From assembly GCF_017654505.1 (NCBI RefSeq), contig NC_054555.1:6751335-6815334 (forward strand): 64,000 nt of DNA, read 5' to 3'. The notes below the pieces were generated by a model. The model did not search any database and had not been told where the DNA came from. It worked only from the letters and a program-made list of their open reading frames with translations. The DNA is from Polyodon spathula (taxonomy: Eukaryota; Chordata; Actinopteri; Acipenseriformes; Polyodontidae). Of this stretch, positions 39,901 to 51,629 are shown piece after piece (positions within the stretch are counted from its first letter, which is position 1; each line of letters starts with the position of its first letter). The position numbers and the translations under genes are program-made.

Positions 39901-41389
39901 TGAACAAATAAAAAGGTCATTTTTTGCTACCAAACACATTTCATGCAGTGTTGGTTTGAATATTTGTCCCAGTATGAATTGCACTGCATACATATAATTT
40001 AAAAAAGAAAAAAAAAAAGATTGTGCTTCATTCTGCTTGTATACACTGCTCCAGCACTCTTTGTCATACCCCCTTCTCAAAATCCAACATAAGCATGCAT
40101 AACATCATCTCTGCCACACTAGATGATGCAAATTCCATCCAAATGGTTTTGTTGTCACAATCAAATTAGGCTGATCTATGGTCCTCGTTAACTGTGTTGG
40201 TTTAAATTATCCTGCTCCTAACACTGCACTGTGCAGTTTAAAAAATCCTGCTCCTAATGCTGTACTCTGCAGCTGTGCCTGTTACCTGTCATACAATGTG
40301 GACAGTGTAAAGAATACCGTAAAGGGATGAACAATAATCTTTTACCAATAATACATAAAAGAAGAAAACATTTCAAGAAAACCGACTCGTAAGCACGTGG
40401 TTGAAACAGGTTACTGCCTGGAATCTTGAGCAGTATCGGTTTGATGCCACTCATGAGAAATGACCTTTAATAATGTCGCTCGATGATGCTTGTTTTGAGA
40501 AGTTAGTGTGTCATTCCTCTTCATAAAACTGACAGAACAAACAGCAGTTCACCCTTTTGAGATACTTCCCTAATCCTACATTTAAGGTTCCCAGTCACTT
40601 AACCTTTAGCAAGAAAAAATGGATGAAATAAACATAGTGCATGTTGATCCATTCATTGCTATTTATTACATGTATTTCTGTTTTTCTAAAATGTATTTAT
40701 TTCCCAGTTAAAGCTTAATTAAACTGACCCTAAGTATGGTGCTACGCACGAAGCCCTTGGTAAACCTGCTCTACTGTCTTCTCAGTGAGAGGGCACACGG
40801 GCACAACTAAACCCTATAGATATTAAATAGCATTATCCTTTTTTAAATCCACATGTAGACCTAGATGATAATACCCTTTCCTTTTAGCACAAGCGCTTTT
40901 CACTGGGACTTTATTCTCGTGATCACTATCTGTGTTCATGTTCTGCTTGTGCAGAGACACTGAAGCTAAATTTAATTTGCATTCGTAATCCACATTCATC
41001 CACACAAGCCTTCAACTCTCAACCCTAGCAAACTGCTCCTCAGGACCCCCGATTCAAACCCGAGCTGATCCCATGTGCCGCCCTAAACGCAATGTATGAA
41101 AATGCACTGCACCTAAAAATAAAGACTTTCTGTAACATCAGTGTGTGAATGCCAGTAGTTTAAAACATGACCTTTATAAGAAATTACCTTTATAAACTGC
41201 AAAGCTTGGCCTAAAGTTTATAGCAGCTTTATTTTCATACGACCAGTGAGAACACGTGAACCTAAATAAATAAATTAGAATGCTGGTAATATTAATTCCC
41301 TGGGCTCCAGCTATACTTGAATATATTTGGAAAGCTTTAAATGCATAATAAAACTGTTATCATACAATGTAAGCTAAAGTAAGTTGGAT

Positions 41390-41520
41390 TTTTTTTTTTT
41401 TTTTTTTTAATCAAATGCTGCCGGCACTGGGGAATCCCCTTTGCTTCCACCAGCCGCTTGGAGCAGGAAACGCTCATGGCTTACCGCCGCTGTAGAGCCA
41501 GGCGTGGGGGAGATGCAGAA
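41390..41520 (-). repeat. Possible retroposon with A-tail
   Basis: A GC-rich segment that, on the minus strand, ends in a 19-nt A-tract (41409-41391). The abrupt composition change and tail suggest a SINE or processed retrocopy. The family is not recognised. Confidence 0.35.
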
Positions 41521-41652
41521 GTTGCATTTTTCAATAATAATGACTTCTGGGGGGTTTCATTAGCTTGATTTTTTTAAAAAAGGATAATTATAATAAAATA
41601 ACTTTTATTACTGTCATGTTAATACAACATAGTTAATACTTCATATGCACAC

Positions 41653-41654
<2 letters not shown>

Positions 41655-41727
<73 letters not shown>

Positions 41728-41747
41728 CATACATACACACACACACA
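41655..41747. repeat. TA microsatellite with ACAT/CA tail, left flank of Tc1
   Basis: About 68 bp of pure TA followed by ACAT and CA units, ending at the transposon tip. Confidence 0.95.
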
Positions 41748-43353
41748 CAGTGGCTTGCAAAAGTATTCAGACCCCTGCCAATTCTCTCATATTACTGAAT
41801 TACAAATGGTACATTGAAATTTTGTTCTGTTTGATATTTTATTTTTAAACACTGAAACTCAGAATCAATTATTGTAAGGTGACATTGGTTTTATGTTGGG
41901 AAATATTTTTAAGAAAAATAAAAAACTGAAATATCTTGCTTGCATAAGTATTCAACCCCTGTGCTGTGGAAGCTCCCAGTTTGCACCGATGAAAGAAATT
42001 TCCCTAACGAGGGCACAATTACCTTACCATTGGCCTCCACCTGTGGGCCATTAAAGTTCCTGTCACATTTTCTGGATAAAAACACCACTGTTGAAGGATC
42101 ATTGGTAAGGCTGTGAATGAAGATCAAAGAGCATTCTACAGCAGTTAGAGATAAAGTAATACAAATGCATAGATTAGGGAAAGGGTACAAAATAATATCC
42201 AAGTGTTTGGCTATCCCAGTGAGCACAGTTGGATCAATAATCAGGTAGTGGAAGCTGCATCACACCACCCAGGCACTGCCAAGAAAAGGCCGTCCCTCAA
42301 AACTTAGCGCTCAAAAAAGAAGGAGACTTGTGAGAGAAGCCACAGAGGCCAACAATCACTCTGAAGGAGCTACAGAGTTAAGTGGCTAGGAATGGAGAAA
42401 TGGTGGACGAGTCAACCATATCAAGAGCTCTGCTTAACACTGGCCTGTATGGGAGGGTGGCAAGAAAGAAGCCGTTACACAAAAAGTACCATCTGAAAGT
42501 ACGTCTGGAGTTTGCCGGAAAGCATGAGAGTGACCCAGCTGTGATGTGTGAAAAAGGTTTTGTGGTCAGATGAGACCAAGATAGAGATTTTTGGCCAAAA
42601 CTCAAAGCGCTATGTGTGGCACAAACCTAACACTGCCCATGCCTCAAGACACACCATCCTTACAATGAAGTATGGTGGTGGCAACATCATGCTGTGGGGA
42701 TGCTTCTCATCAGCAGGGACTGGGCATCTTGCTACAATTGAAGGAAGAATGGCTAGAGCAAAATACAGGAAAATACTGCAAGAGAATCTGCTTCAGTCTG
42801 CTAAAAAACTGAAGCTTGGGAGGAAATTCACCTTTCACAGGACAATGATCCCAAGCACAAGGCCAAAGCAACACCGGAGTGGCTCAAGAACAAAAAGGTA
42901 AATGTCCTACAGTGGCCCAATCGAAATCCTGATCTCAATCCCATTGAAAATCTGTGGCACTATTTGAAAATTGCGGTCCACAAGCATCGTCCCACCAACC
43001 TAAACAACCTGGAGCAAATCTGCCGAGAAGAATGGGCCAAAATCACTCTGACACTGTGTGCAAACCTGGTACATACTTACCCCAAAAGACTTAAAGCTGT
43101 TATTGCAGCGAAAGGTGGTTCTACCAAATATTAATGTGTGGGGGTTGAATACTTATGCAAGCAAGATATTTCAGTTTTTTATTTTTCTTAAAAATATTTC
43201 CCAACATAAAACCAATGTCGCCTTACAATAATTGAGTTTGAGTTTAAGTGTTTTAAAATAAAATATCAAACAGAACGAAATTTCAATGTACCATTTGTAA
43301 TTCAGTAATAAGAGAGAATTGGTCAGGGGTCTGAATACTTTTGCAAGCCACTG
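41748..43353 (+). mobile_element. Tc1/mariner transposon with long IR/DR-type ends
   Basis: Two inverted repeats of about 213 bp (41748-41960 and 43140-43353) match with only a dozen or so differences. Each end carries two direct repeats: an outer TTGCAAAAGTATTCAGACCC and an inner TTGCATAAGTATTCAACCCC. This is the IR/DR layout of Sleeping Beauty/Frog Prince-type Tc1 elements. Long TA microsatellites flank both sides, fitting TA target choice. It encloses a broken transposase and is about 1.6 kb, full length for the family. Confidence 0.93.
42117..43134 (+). pseudogene. Tc1 transposase pseudogene (frameshifted)
   Basis: Fragments of a DD34E transposase run in order. An N-terminal helix-turn-helix region starts at ATG 42117 (AVRDKVIQMHRLGKGY), followed by a part with WSDETKIEIFG (first catalytic Asp, about 42560) and KYGGGNIMLWGCFSS. 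A C-terminal part contains the second Asp ([10 protein letters not shown]), the [11 protein letters not shown] motif with the catalytic Glu, and a stop at 43132-43134. The reading frame changes several times (for example near 42380, 42550 and 42836), so no intact enzyme can be made. Confidence 0.9.
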
Positions 43354-43359
43354 TGTATG

Positions 43360-43430
<71 letters not shown>
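43354..43430. repeat. TA microsatellite, right flank of Tc1
   Basis: TGTATGTATG followed by about 66 bp of TA. Together with the left flank it suggests insertion into a TA array, or expansion of TA at the insertion site. Confidence 0.95.
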
Positions 43431-43431
<1 letters not shown>

Positions 43432-45602
43432 CTTGTAATAACTGAACATGAAACTTGCTACCACGTTGCACGTTTTAGCACTTTCAAGCCGACAATATAA
43501 GATATAAGACAGTTCATAACACGTGTAGCTCAGTTTAGCATTTCTATTTGTAAAACTGTCTGTTTAGAAATGCAGTCATCCTTACATCACCAGCACTTGA
43601 AGCTAGCTTTAGAATGAATGCTCACCCCAGACAAGTTTTAAAATGAGGAAAAAGGTCACCAAAATGCTGCTTTTTGCAAACTTCAACATATTCTCATCAT
43701 GTTGGGCACGAAACCTCTCATACTGTGCATGCACACAATACCTGCTGCTACTCCAGAAGCAAGGACTGTTTTACTGGGCAAACTGAAAGCCTTGTTTCAT
43801 ATACAGGGCTGCTCTGTTGCATGCTAACTATATTAGAAATACCTTGCAAATGCTGTAGTTCCTTCACTGTAAATGCAGTACACACAGGAACATTGTAGTT
43901 TTTCATTGAAACAATAATCTGGTTGGTTGGTTCACTTGCTGCCTGTGGCTAATGTAAATGTTTATATTGTTTTCCATTTCAGAAATTAATCGTGCAATAA
44001 TTTCTCATGAGCAAATATGGCACTTTGAGAATAGTGGCAGTTTAGGAATATTTGGAATAATACATGTTTTACGTCATAGAAGTTCTTGTACTTGGCATAT
44101 TGGTCTTTATACTGTACATAAATCATTGGCAGAAGCACCACGTACTTCACAGCAAAACATGTTCAAAGAGAGACCTCTACTGGATGAACTTTGAGATACC
44201 TTCGTAAGACTTGAAAAAACAACAACACTTGTCTTAGCTTTTACCTCTAGGTGGCAGTGGAACCTTTTTTGTCTCTTCATCTTAAAAGGACATTGTACAA
44301 TTATTTGAATCATTTTGGGATTACATATTTCTTTGATACTGTCCTGTAACCATTTCCTCTGTTGTAATGTTCACTAAATGCTTGTATTAACCTGTTTTCT
44401 TGAATGATCTTATATTAAGTGGGCGCCAAACTTTTGTCTAAGTCATTTGCGGCCTCTAATTATAACGTACAGCCAATTTTATGTTTTGACATGTTGAGGT
44501 AGTGGAGTTTTTGTCTTTTTTTAATTATTACTTCATTTATTTTTCAGGTACAAGGAAACACAACATTTTTAATGTATTTATATACAGAAAGTGTGTAGAT
44601 ACAGTTATGAAACTGGAACATTTTCAATATGTAGATCAGAATCTTGAGAAATAACCAGCATCATTGTAAAACTGCTGACAATGCTGAAGAGTGAATTGAT
44701 TTTTGTAGGTCTGTATGGTACCGATTCACTACCTAGGGAATGGTCCTGCTGTCACACTGTCTCTATAACGATGCATACTTAGTGTTTCCATTAGGGGGAT
44801 TAATTGGTAATAATCAATTAACTAAAATGCTCTTCGCAAATGTAAAATAGTCCTAAATTTACTTATGTATATCCATTCTGTAGAATGGTCTTGTTCATAG
44901 CAAAATAACCAAATTATTTTGCAATACATAATCTGTTAGTGTCTCACACGGCAGCCCACAGTAATGTTTAAATGTGGTCATCAGGCACAACCCAAAGAGG
45001 CCAGTGTTTTTTTAAAATCAGTTTGTACATCTTAACAGCAACTATGCAATAACCCCAAAGTGAAGCCAAAGGCTACAAATACAAAAGGTTCTAGATGTAA
45101 AACAAATTACAACTTGTGCTCAATAAAGATTACAGGGGGTATAAGATATAATACACACTATAACGCTACATAAGTTTGTACACCATCTCCAGTAAACTAA
45201 GCCACTTTGAGCCAAACCTGTGTGGAACACAAAATGAATACATTCAGAAATTGTGTAATTAAAACTTCACATTGCTTAACAGCTCAGAAAAATGTGCAAC
45301 ATAACATCTTAAGAGTGCTATGTTTATCAATGTCAAGCAAACAATTTTCTACCAAGTTTTTGAAGGACCCCAGTCATGCTTGTTACTAGAAGGTAGACCC
45401 TGGCTGTATATTCCCCACTCTCTTGAATGGGCTCACTTGGGGCACAGGACAACTACTTAACATGTATATGTAGCACCAACCTTATTGAACAGTCACTTGC
45501 AGAAAGCCATTTTGTAAAATGTCTTTATTTAAAAGGATTTACACATTACTATAAAATCAAACCATTTAACAAGCATAAAACAACCAAAATCAAACTCAGT
45601 AA

Positions 45603-46844
45603 CTAATCCAGATCCAGTGGTGGCAGCTCTATTGTTAGCAGACTGACAGTTTGCAAGAAGGAGTCCACTTCCGCACAGAAATTCTCTATTCCAGGAGAGG
45701 GGGGGGGGGGGGGGGGGGGGGGAGACACATTGGTACACCATTTAATATTTCAGGGTACAGGTTCCCAACCTTTACCAAAATTCCCCCTGTGGACTAGCAC
45801 CCACACTGAAACAATTACATTACAAAATTACCCTGGCCCTATTACTCAGCAAGACTGCGATTAATAGTACAAGATCTCATCTCTTTATAAAAAAAAAAAA
45901 AAATCAAATGACAGATGACTAGGCCATAAGAAAGAGGTTATATGGGTGGATTGGGAATATTTTTTTTTGGGGGGGGGGCATGAACTTGCTCAGGATCAAA
46001 GTGGTATTTAGATCTGCGCTATTAGCATTTGTAAACTTTACTAGCATTGTCAATCAAGTGTGAAACTCATACACCCTCTCCAGAATTAACACTGCATTTT
46101 AATGAAAGGCTCAGGAGTGGATCATAAAAGACACTGGTTATTAGGATTTAGAAGAGAAAGCTTGTTAAATATTACATACCTTTCTGGGATTTCAATGGAG
46201 ACCGTGTCATACAAGAGTGTAACACACTAAAACTGTCCAGCTCTTCCTTTGGTGTTGGAGCTGCCAATCCTGCCAAGCACAGGTGGCTTAATCTTTGATC
46301 TTCCGGAACATCAAAGCTTTCAAATTCTAGTAAATAAAATTGAGAATGCATATTGGCAAGCAAACACCTTCAGGAAATGGGAAGGAGACATTGTTTATCT
46401 TAAGTGGCAAGAATAGACCTAGGACATCTCTTACTCCATTACAAATTGAGTATTTAGTGAGAAAGCACCCTCCCATTTTAAAAAGATAGACTATTGAAAG
46501 AATATGAATTTAAATGCTTACCAATTGGATTATATGGGATGAATTTCTCAATTTCTGGATATTCTTGAAGCTCTTTAACTGGCATGCGAACTTTAACCTT
46601 TTCTGTTGGCTGTTACAAACAAAAAAACTTCAAATTATATGCAGTCCATTTACAAAACCGCATGACATGTAGCACAAGCTAAATTATAAACCAGCCTAAA
46701 AGTAATGATATCCCTTTGCATGACTCTCCCCCTCCAAAACAATATTGGCATACAAAATTAACTGCCTGAACAGTTCACCTTAGGATTACAATGTGTATTT
46801 ATTAGACTCCTTAAACAATTTAATATCATAAGAAACCTGACTGT

Positions 46845-46889
<45 letters not shown>

Positions 46890-47422
46890 AACACGCTCCT
46901 AAATACGAGACTTACTTTTGCAGCAACCTTGGACTTATGTTTGTTCCCAGAAACGTCAGGTCTAACAGGGCTGATCTTATTGACGGTTCCCAGAGCCTTG
47001 CGAGCAGAGGTGGGCTTAGCCATACTAAAAACCTTCCCTGGACGAGGAGTCTGAAGAACCTTCTCCCCAAATGCATTGGCTGCAAGACAATTAGAAAACA
47101 GTTAATACCCAAAAATAGACCTGCCAAACATTCCTGAGGAAGCATCATCTTTGGGAGAAGTTGAAATATGAAACTAGTCCCTTGGTTCTACATTGAGTAT
47201 TCGACCATGCATGTACTGTACAACACATTTAAGAAACAACTTCACAGCAAGGCTAAACATACTCTGTCGAATACAAAAGTTTTGTTGCCAGGTGTATGAG
47301 ACTGATCAATTGAACGTACAGCTGCGCTTACCTGGAGCAGACAGCAACCTTGTGCGGTTTTTAGGAACTACAGTTGTGCCCAGCTCTCCGTTTTCCTTGT
47401 CAAGAAAAATCATCGTAGCCAT
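45603..47422 (-). CDS. pttg1: Securin copy A (separase inhibitor), 5 coding exons, 190 aa
   Basis: Securin holds separase inactive until APC/C destroys it at anaphase onset. Coding exons: 47422-47332, 47079-46916, 46609-46522, 46326-46180, 45685-45603 (stop TAG). All junctions are GT-AG and in frame, giving 190 residues (human 202). Visible motifs are the KEN box (residues 9-11, DKENGE), D-box RKALGTVN (57-64), separase-binding segment YPEIEKFIPYNP (from 102), a CDK-type SPLK site (S157) and the acidic C-terminus ELPPLDLD. A non-coding first exon ends at 47869 (donor GTAAG) and joins 47435. A poly(A) signal AATAAA is at 45529-45524. Intron 2 starts beside a 37-nt homopolymer, and intron 4 has a 24-nt C-tract just before the last exon. 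The gene is in tandem with a second intact copy about 2.5 kb upstream. Confidence 0.93.
45699..45722. repeat. G24 homopolymer in securin copy A intron 4
   Basis: In the transcript this is a C-tract ending 13 bases before the exon 5 boundary, so it forms part of the polypyrimidine tract. Confidence 0.95.
46849..46885. repeat. A37 homopolymer in securin copy A intron 2
   Basis: A T-tract in the transcript, 30 bases after the donor of the D-box exon. Confidence 0.95.
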
Positions 47423-47868
47423 CTTCGGTCAATTGCTGCGAATACAAAACACAAACACAGTAGTATAGCACCAACTAGTCAACGTTTACATTTGTATTCT
47501 ATCTAATGCGGGAGAACAAACGTATATTGTGAATTACTAAATGAAGGCCTAATTAACAACAATCCAGTCCTTAGCCCTGGAACACAGCTGAACTAGGATA
47601 ACGTAGTTGGCAAACAGGTGTAGCTTAATGCAACTGACTTTATCGTTTGTCAGCAGCTACGTTTCGCCAGTGAAAACGTTATACAAAATAAACAAACAAA
47701 AAATAAAAAGAAAAACAAAACAGGCATTTTTTTTTTTTCGTAGAAAGTACTAACATTAACACAACAAGTATGCAAGTTAACACCCTCGATACACGCTTGC
47801 TATTGAGTTTAAGAAGTGTCCTTTTTATTAATAATTATAACGGTTAAAAACAGGTTTGGCTTTCTTAC

Positions 47869-47985
47869 GTTTTTGCCTTTCCGTTTTCAATTTGCAATCA
47901 AGTGTGTTTACAACAGCAATGCCCTCGTCACTCCCGCGGCTCGTTTTAAACCACAACCTGGCACCTGATTGGTTCATAATCATCA
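47869..47985 (-). promoter_or_regulatory. pttg1: Securin copy A promoter and non-coding first exon
   Basis: In the sense direction there is a CCAAT box (47972-47968) followed 18 bp later by TTTAAA (47950-47945), then GC-rich DNA and a non-coding exon ending in a GTAAG donor at 47869. TTTAAA is one of the accepted variants of the CHR element that times G2/M genes together with CCAAT boxes, which suits a securin. It could instead be a weak TATA box. The transcription start is not determined. Confidence 0.5.
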
Positions 47986-49840
47986 TCACCGACTAGAAAT
48001 CAGATTGGCGGCTCACAGCGCCGTTTGCAGGGCTGGAGGAATGACTCGAGTGAGACGCACAAAATTAACAGTATTCAAGTTGAAGATGTCAGATTATTTT
48101 ATTTAAAGACTCGCTGAATATTTTTCTTAAAGGTAAAAATACGTTATGTTATTTTGAGTTCTGTTGCTGATCTTTACAGTATTGATTGATTTACTTACTG
48201 TCGCTACTAACAATGCTCAGGTATTGAAAAGCTGTAAATGTTGGTGTATACAGTAAATATTGTACAGATTTTGATTCATTCCGTATTGCAGACACTGGAG
48301 CCCTTGCTTTGTCTAAAACTCAAATGTTGGTTCATCTTGTATGTCAACCCTAACAACCATGCTGCAGTGATAAATAATTAAGTACATAAATAATACATGA
48401 ATAAAAGTAGCCGCTCCCACAATTTCTTAGATTTCATTTCCATTTGAGGTAGTAATTTCATATTTGCATGTCGTAAACACTGAAAGCCGTTATTTTGTGA
48501 GAAATATGTTTAAAAACCTTCTTTAGCCTGGGACCCAGACGTTGCTAGTTTTAGTAGCGATAGTTGTTGAATGAACACTCAGCCTGTACTAATGAGAACA
48601 ACAATAGTGCAGAGAAAAGATGAAGCGACACCTAGTGACCAGACTTGGATCTCATAAAAACTTCCTTAAGAGGAAACCATTTACAAAGACATCTTCTCTA
48701 ACAAAGAAAGCTTCAAATGAACACCAAGTAACACTAAGCAACTGCAATGTCCTGTCAGTGGACATACTTGTTGCAGGTATTGTTAAGAATTAAAAATGAT
48801 ATACAGTACATATTTACATTCATAAGAAACACACTGCTTCCTGGTTTTTCAGATAAACTGAAGTTGCGGTTTAAGAAACTGTTTGGCTCACATTCAATTG
48901 CGCTGGCCTCTAATCTCTTTCTAGTGAACTTTTCTATATAACCAGTTATGAAACTAGTATTTGATGGAGTTTGGCTACAAAATGTTTACCTTGTGTAGTT
49001 GAATATTCTATTGATGATGGGAAGAACTCAGAATGTGGCTTGTGAAACATTTCTTGGGGATAACTCCTTATTTTTGATTTGGTGGTAAATGGACTGATCT
49101 CTCAAACATTCTGATACTGTAAGACTGTTCATGTTTAGTAACAGGCCTCACAAAAAACACTGGTAGTGTTGCTGACTTTGACCTATATGGTGTATGCTAG
49201 GAAAAAGTAACAAAACAAAAAAAAAAAAAAAAAAAAAATTTAGTGTGGTCACTTACAAACCAAACACTTGATATTATCAGATAAAATGCATCTGAAGAGG
49301 CCCTGCAACAACCAATGTAAAAAATTTTAAAACAGTTTTTAAATTAAGCTAGAAAAGTAAAAGCTTTTTATACATTTTGAATCATAGCCATATTGTCTTC
49401 ACTAAGAATGTACTACCTATGCAGCCCCAGCCTCATTAATTTCTCTCCGTTAAGCAATTTTTTCCTAAACATTTAAGAAACTGATTGCAACTGCAGGTCA
49501 CAGCATACCCACTGGCATGCACACTGCCTTGTTGTTCAAGAGGCAGAAAACCACGTTATTGATTCTTAATTACATTCAGATAAACTTCTAAATATTGACA
49601 CGTCATTTGACTTCTTACAACTAGGGCTCAATGATCAATAACACCGCACTGTCTTCAGCATTAAGCCTGTACTGCTGGAGAACAGTATGGTGATCTGGTT
49701 TAGAGGCAGTAAGCATTACAGCATTGTAGGGCTTCTATGTTAGAAATAGAAAAACTCCCACCATCGATCCCTTTCAATATGGGAGCAGGAAAATCTCCCT
49801 CTATTTAGGGCCAGCTCTCCAAAGAAACAGACCTCTGTAA
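47986..49840. other. Spacer between the two securin genes
   Basis: This spacer separates the copy A promoter from the copy B poly(A) signal. It holds an A-rich tract (49218-49238) and otherwise AT-rich unique sequence. No exon or transposon remnant was recognised. Confidence 0.5.
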
Positions 49841-49910
49841 AAAATTATTTTATTTCAAAAGGCTTTATACAAATATTCTGGGGAAAGAAAAGCAAAACAG
49901 TCTTAAAACT

Positions 49911-50325
49911 TCAGTAATCCATGTCCAGTGGTGGCAAGTCTACAGTTAGTTCACCAACAATCTGCAAGAATGAGTCCACTTCAGCACAGAAGTTCTCTAA
50001 ACAAAAAAAAAAAAAAAAAAAAAAGCCATGACTTAGTTACCTGTATTGCAAAACATGAACTCCCAAGCTATATACCCTAGTCGGAAAGGGACTTAAACTC
50101 AAGTGGTTAAGTCAGAGCAACAGAAGTAATTCAATTTGAAGACTTATATTTAGAGGAGATGCACAGGTCTTATTGGTCAACATGTAGCATTGAGCAGTAA
50201 AAGCAGATTCAAGGTTATCTGAGAAGGCTGAGGTTCAACTGGCTCAGGTACCTCCATTAGGGTACATGTGTAAAAAAACCCCAGCCCCAGAGGGTCTGGA
50301 CCCCCACCCCCCCCCCGCCCCCCCC

Positions 50326-50363
<38 letters not shown>

Positions 50364-50661
50364 AGCAGCGTGAACATTATAAAAGTATTTGGCCATTACA
50401 TACCTTCCAGGAACTTCAATGGGGACATTTTCATAGACGTGTGAAATACACTAAAACGGTCCACCTCTTCCTTTGGTGTTGGAGCTGCCAATCCTGCCAA
50501 GCACAGGTGGCTTAATCTTTGATCGTCAGGAACATCAAAGCACTCAAACTCTTAAAAAAAAAAGTGCACACATTTAAATTTACAACTAAAGCTTTGGTTG
50601 CTGGCTAATACAATAGCTACCTGATGAAGGACCCCACCACATACCCATCTGATACACTGGG

Positions 50662-50708
<47 letters not shown>

Positions 50709-51243
50709 TACCAGCTGGATTATACGGGATGAATCTTTCAATTTCTGGACAGTCTTCTTGCTTTTTAACAGACAAGCCCACTTTTACTTCAGTTGTCTTA
50801 ATTGATAAAAAGAGTGTTTACATTTCCTTGCCAGCAAACAATTGAACAAATAAAACACATTTAGAATAGATTAGTGCAGTCAATGCAATTTACTTTTGTT
50901 GCAGCTGTGGATTTCTCCTCGTTCCCAGCAACACCAGGTCTAGTAAAGCCAATCCGATTGATCGTTCCCAAAGCCTTGCGAGCAGACTGGGGGTTGGCCA
51001 TACCAAACACCTTGCCTGGAACCTGAAGCACCTTTTCTCCCAGTTTAACTGAAATACATTTTATAAGTTAGCGTTAGAAAAAGAGATACTTGTCAATTGT
51101 CAGGTAGCTAGAGTTGATGAGTTTCCAGAAACACGTTAGGCTTATTGCTTACCTGGAGCTGACAACAATCTCATGCGGTTTTTAGGAACCAGGGTTGTGG
51201 CAAACTCTCCATTTTCTTTGTCGACAAAAACCAAGGAAGTCAT
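49911..51243 (-). CDS. Securin copy B, tandem paralogue, 5 coding exons, 187 aa
   Basis: A second complete securin gene with the same exon plan: 51243-51153, 51048-50894, 50796-50712, 50550-50404, 49996-49911 (stop TGA). Splicing in frame gives 187 residues. Motifs retained are KEN (9-11), D-box RKALGTIN (54-61), SPLK (S153) and the C-terminus DLPPLDMDY. The separase-binding segment reads CPEIERFIPYNP, so the Lys of copy A is Arg here (R103), making an ExxR motif. A non-coding first exon ends at 51630 (donor GTAAG) and joins 51265. A poly(A) signal AATAAA is at 49854-49849. Introns and 5' flank are intact, so this is a segmental tandem duplication, not a retrocopy such as human PTTG2. All reading frames are open and motifs kept, so it is probably functional. 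Its promoter lies about 900 bp from SLU7 in divergent orientation. Confidence 0.92.
50301..50363. repeat. C-rich tract with C37 run in securin copy B intron 4
   Basis: A G-tract in the transcript, starting about 40 bases after the exon 4 donor. Confidence 0.95.
50666..50704. repeat. A39 homopolymer in securin copy B intron 3
   Basis: In the transcript a T-tract begins directly after the donor GTAAGAC of the separase-binding exon. Confidence 0.95.
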
Positions 51244-51629
51244 TTTAAACAAAGTTCTGGGAAAACTACACAGAAATGGCAGAGGTTAATTTATTAATGC
51301 ATAGGTTGTTATGAAAAGCCAAGTCGACTTTGAAATAAGCTAATTAATCTCGTCACTATGATTACTATATTTTACTTTAGGAGACAGTTTACGGTAATTG
51401 GGGGGAATTTCACAAACAACCAACATAAGTCATTCACAGGCATAATCAAAGGTATTACAGTTTTAGTACTGACTGCGTGCACATATAGCTACAGTTACAC
51501 ACCGGGGTAAAAACAAACGTTTGTCAGCCAAAACTTTTAGCAACATCAGGACGAAACACAGCCCTCTAAACCATCAAATGCATAATAAAAATGATTTTAA
51601 ACCTCTCGTTTTGTTCTTCCGTTGCTTAC

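Larger units (their letters stand above)
32836..45500. other. Intergenic: miR-146a to securin copy A; likely miR-146a host transcript region
   Basis: No protein-coding gene was recognised. Contents are a TA microsatellite (35041-35070), a 26-bp tandem duplication (36859-36910), an AT-rich block with several TAATTG/TAATTA motifs (37310-37560), a possible retroposon with A-tail (41390-41520, minus) and the Tc1 element (41748-43353). By analogy with the human MIR146A host gene, a non-coding transcript should cross part of this stretch on the minus strand. I cannot see its exons. Confidence 0.5.

Noticed and set aside
40990..41090. tRNA gene or SINE on the minus strand with GGTTTGAATC
   Set aside because: A B-box-like motif is present, but no cloverleaf, A-box or tail could be drawn.
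43171..43471. ORFs rich in Tyr-Ile next to the Tc1 right end
   Set aside because: They are TA repeat plus transposon terminal repeat, not a gene.
46172..46363. Single-exon ORF over securin copy A exon 4 read as a separate gene
   Set aside because: It is exon 4 with intron read-through on both sides, already part of the spliced securin model.
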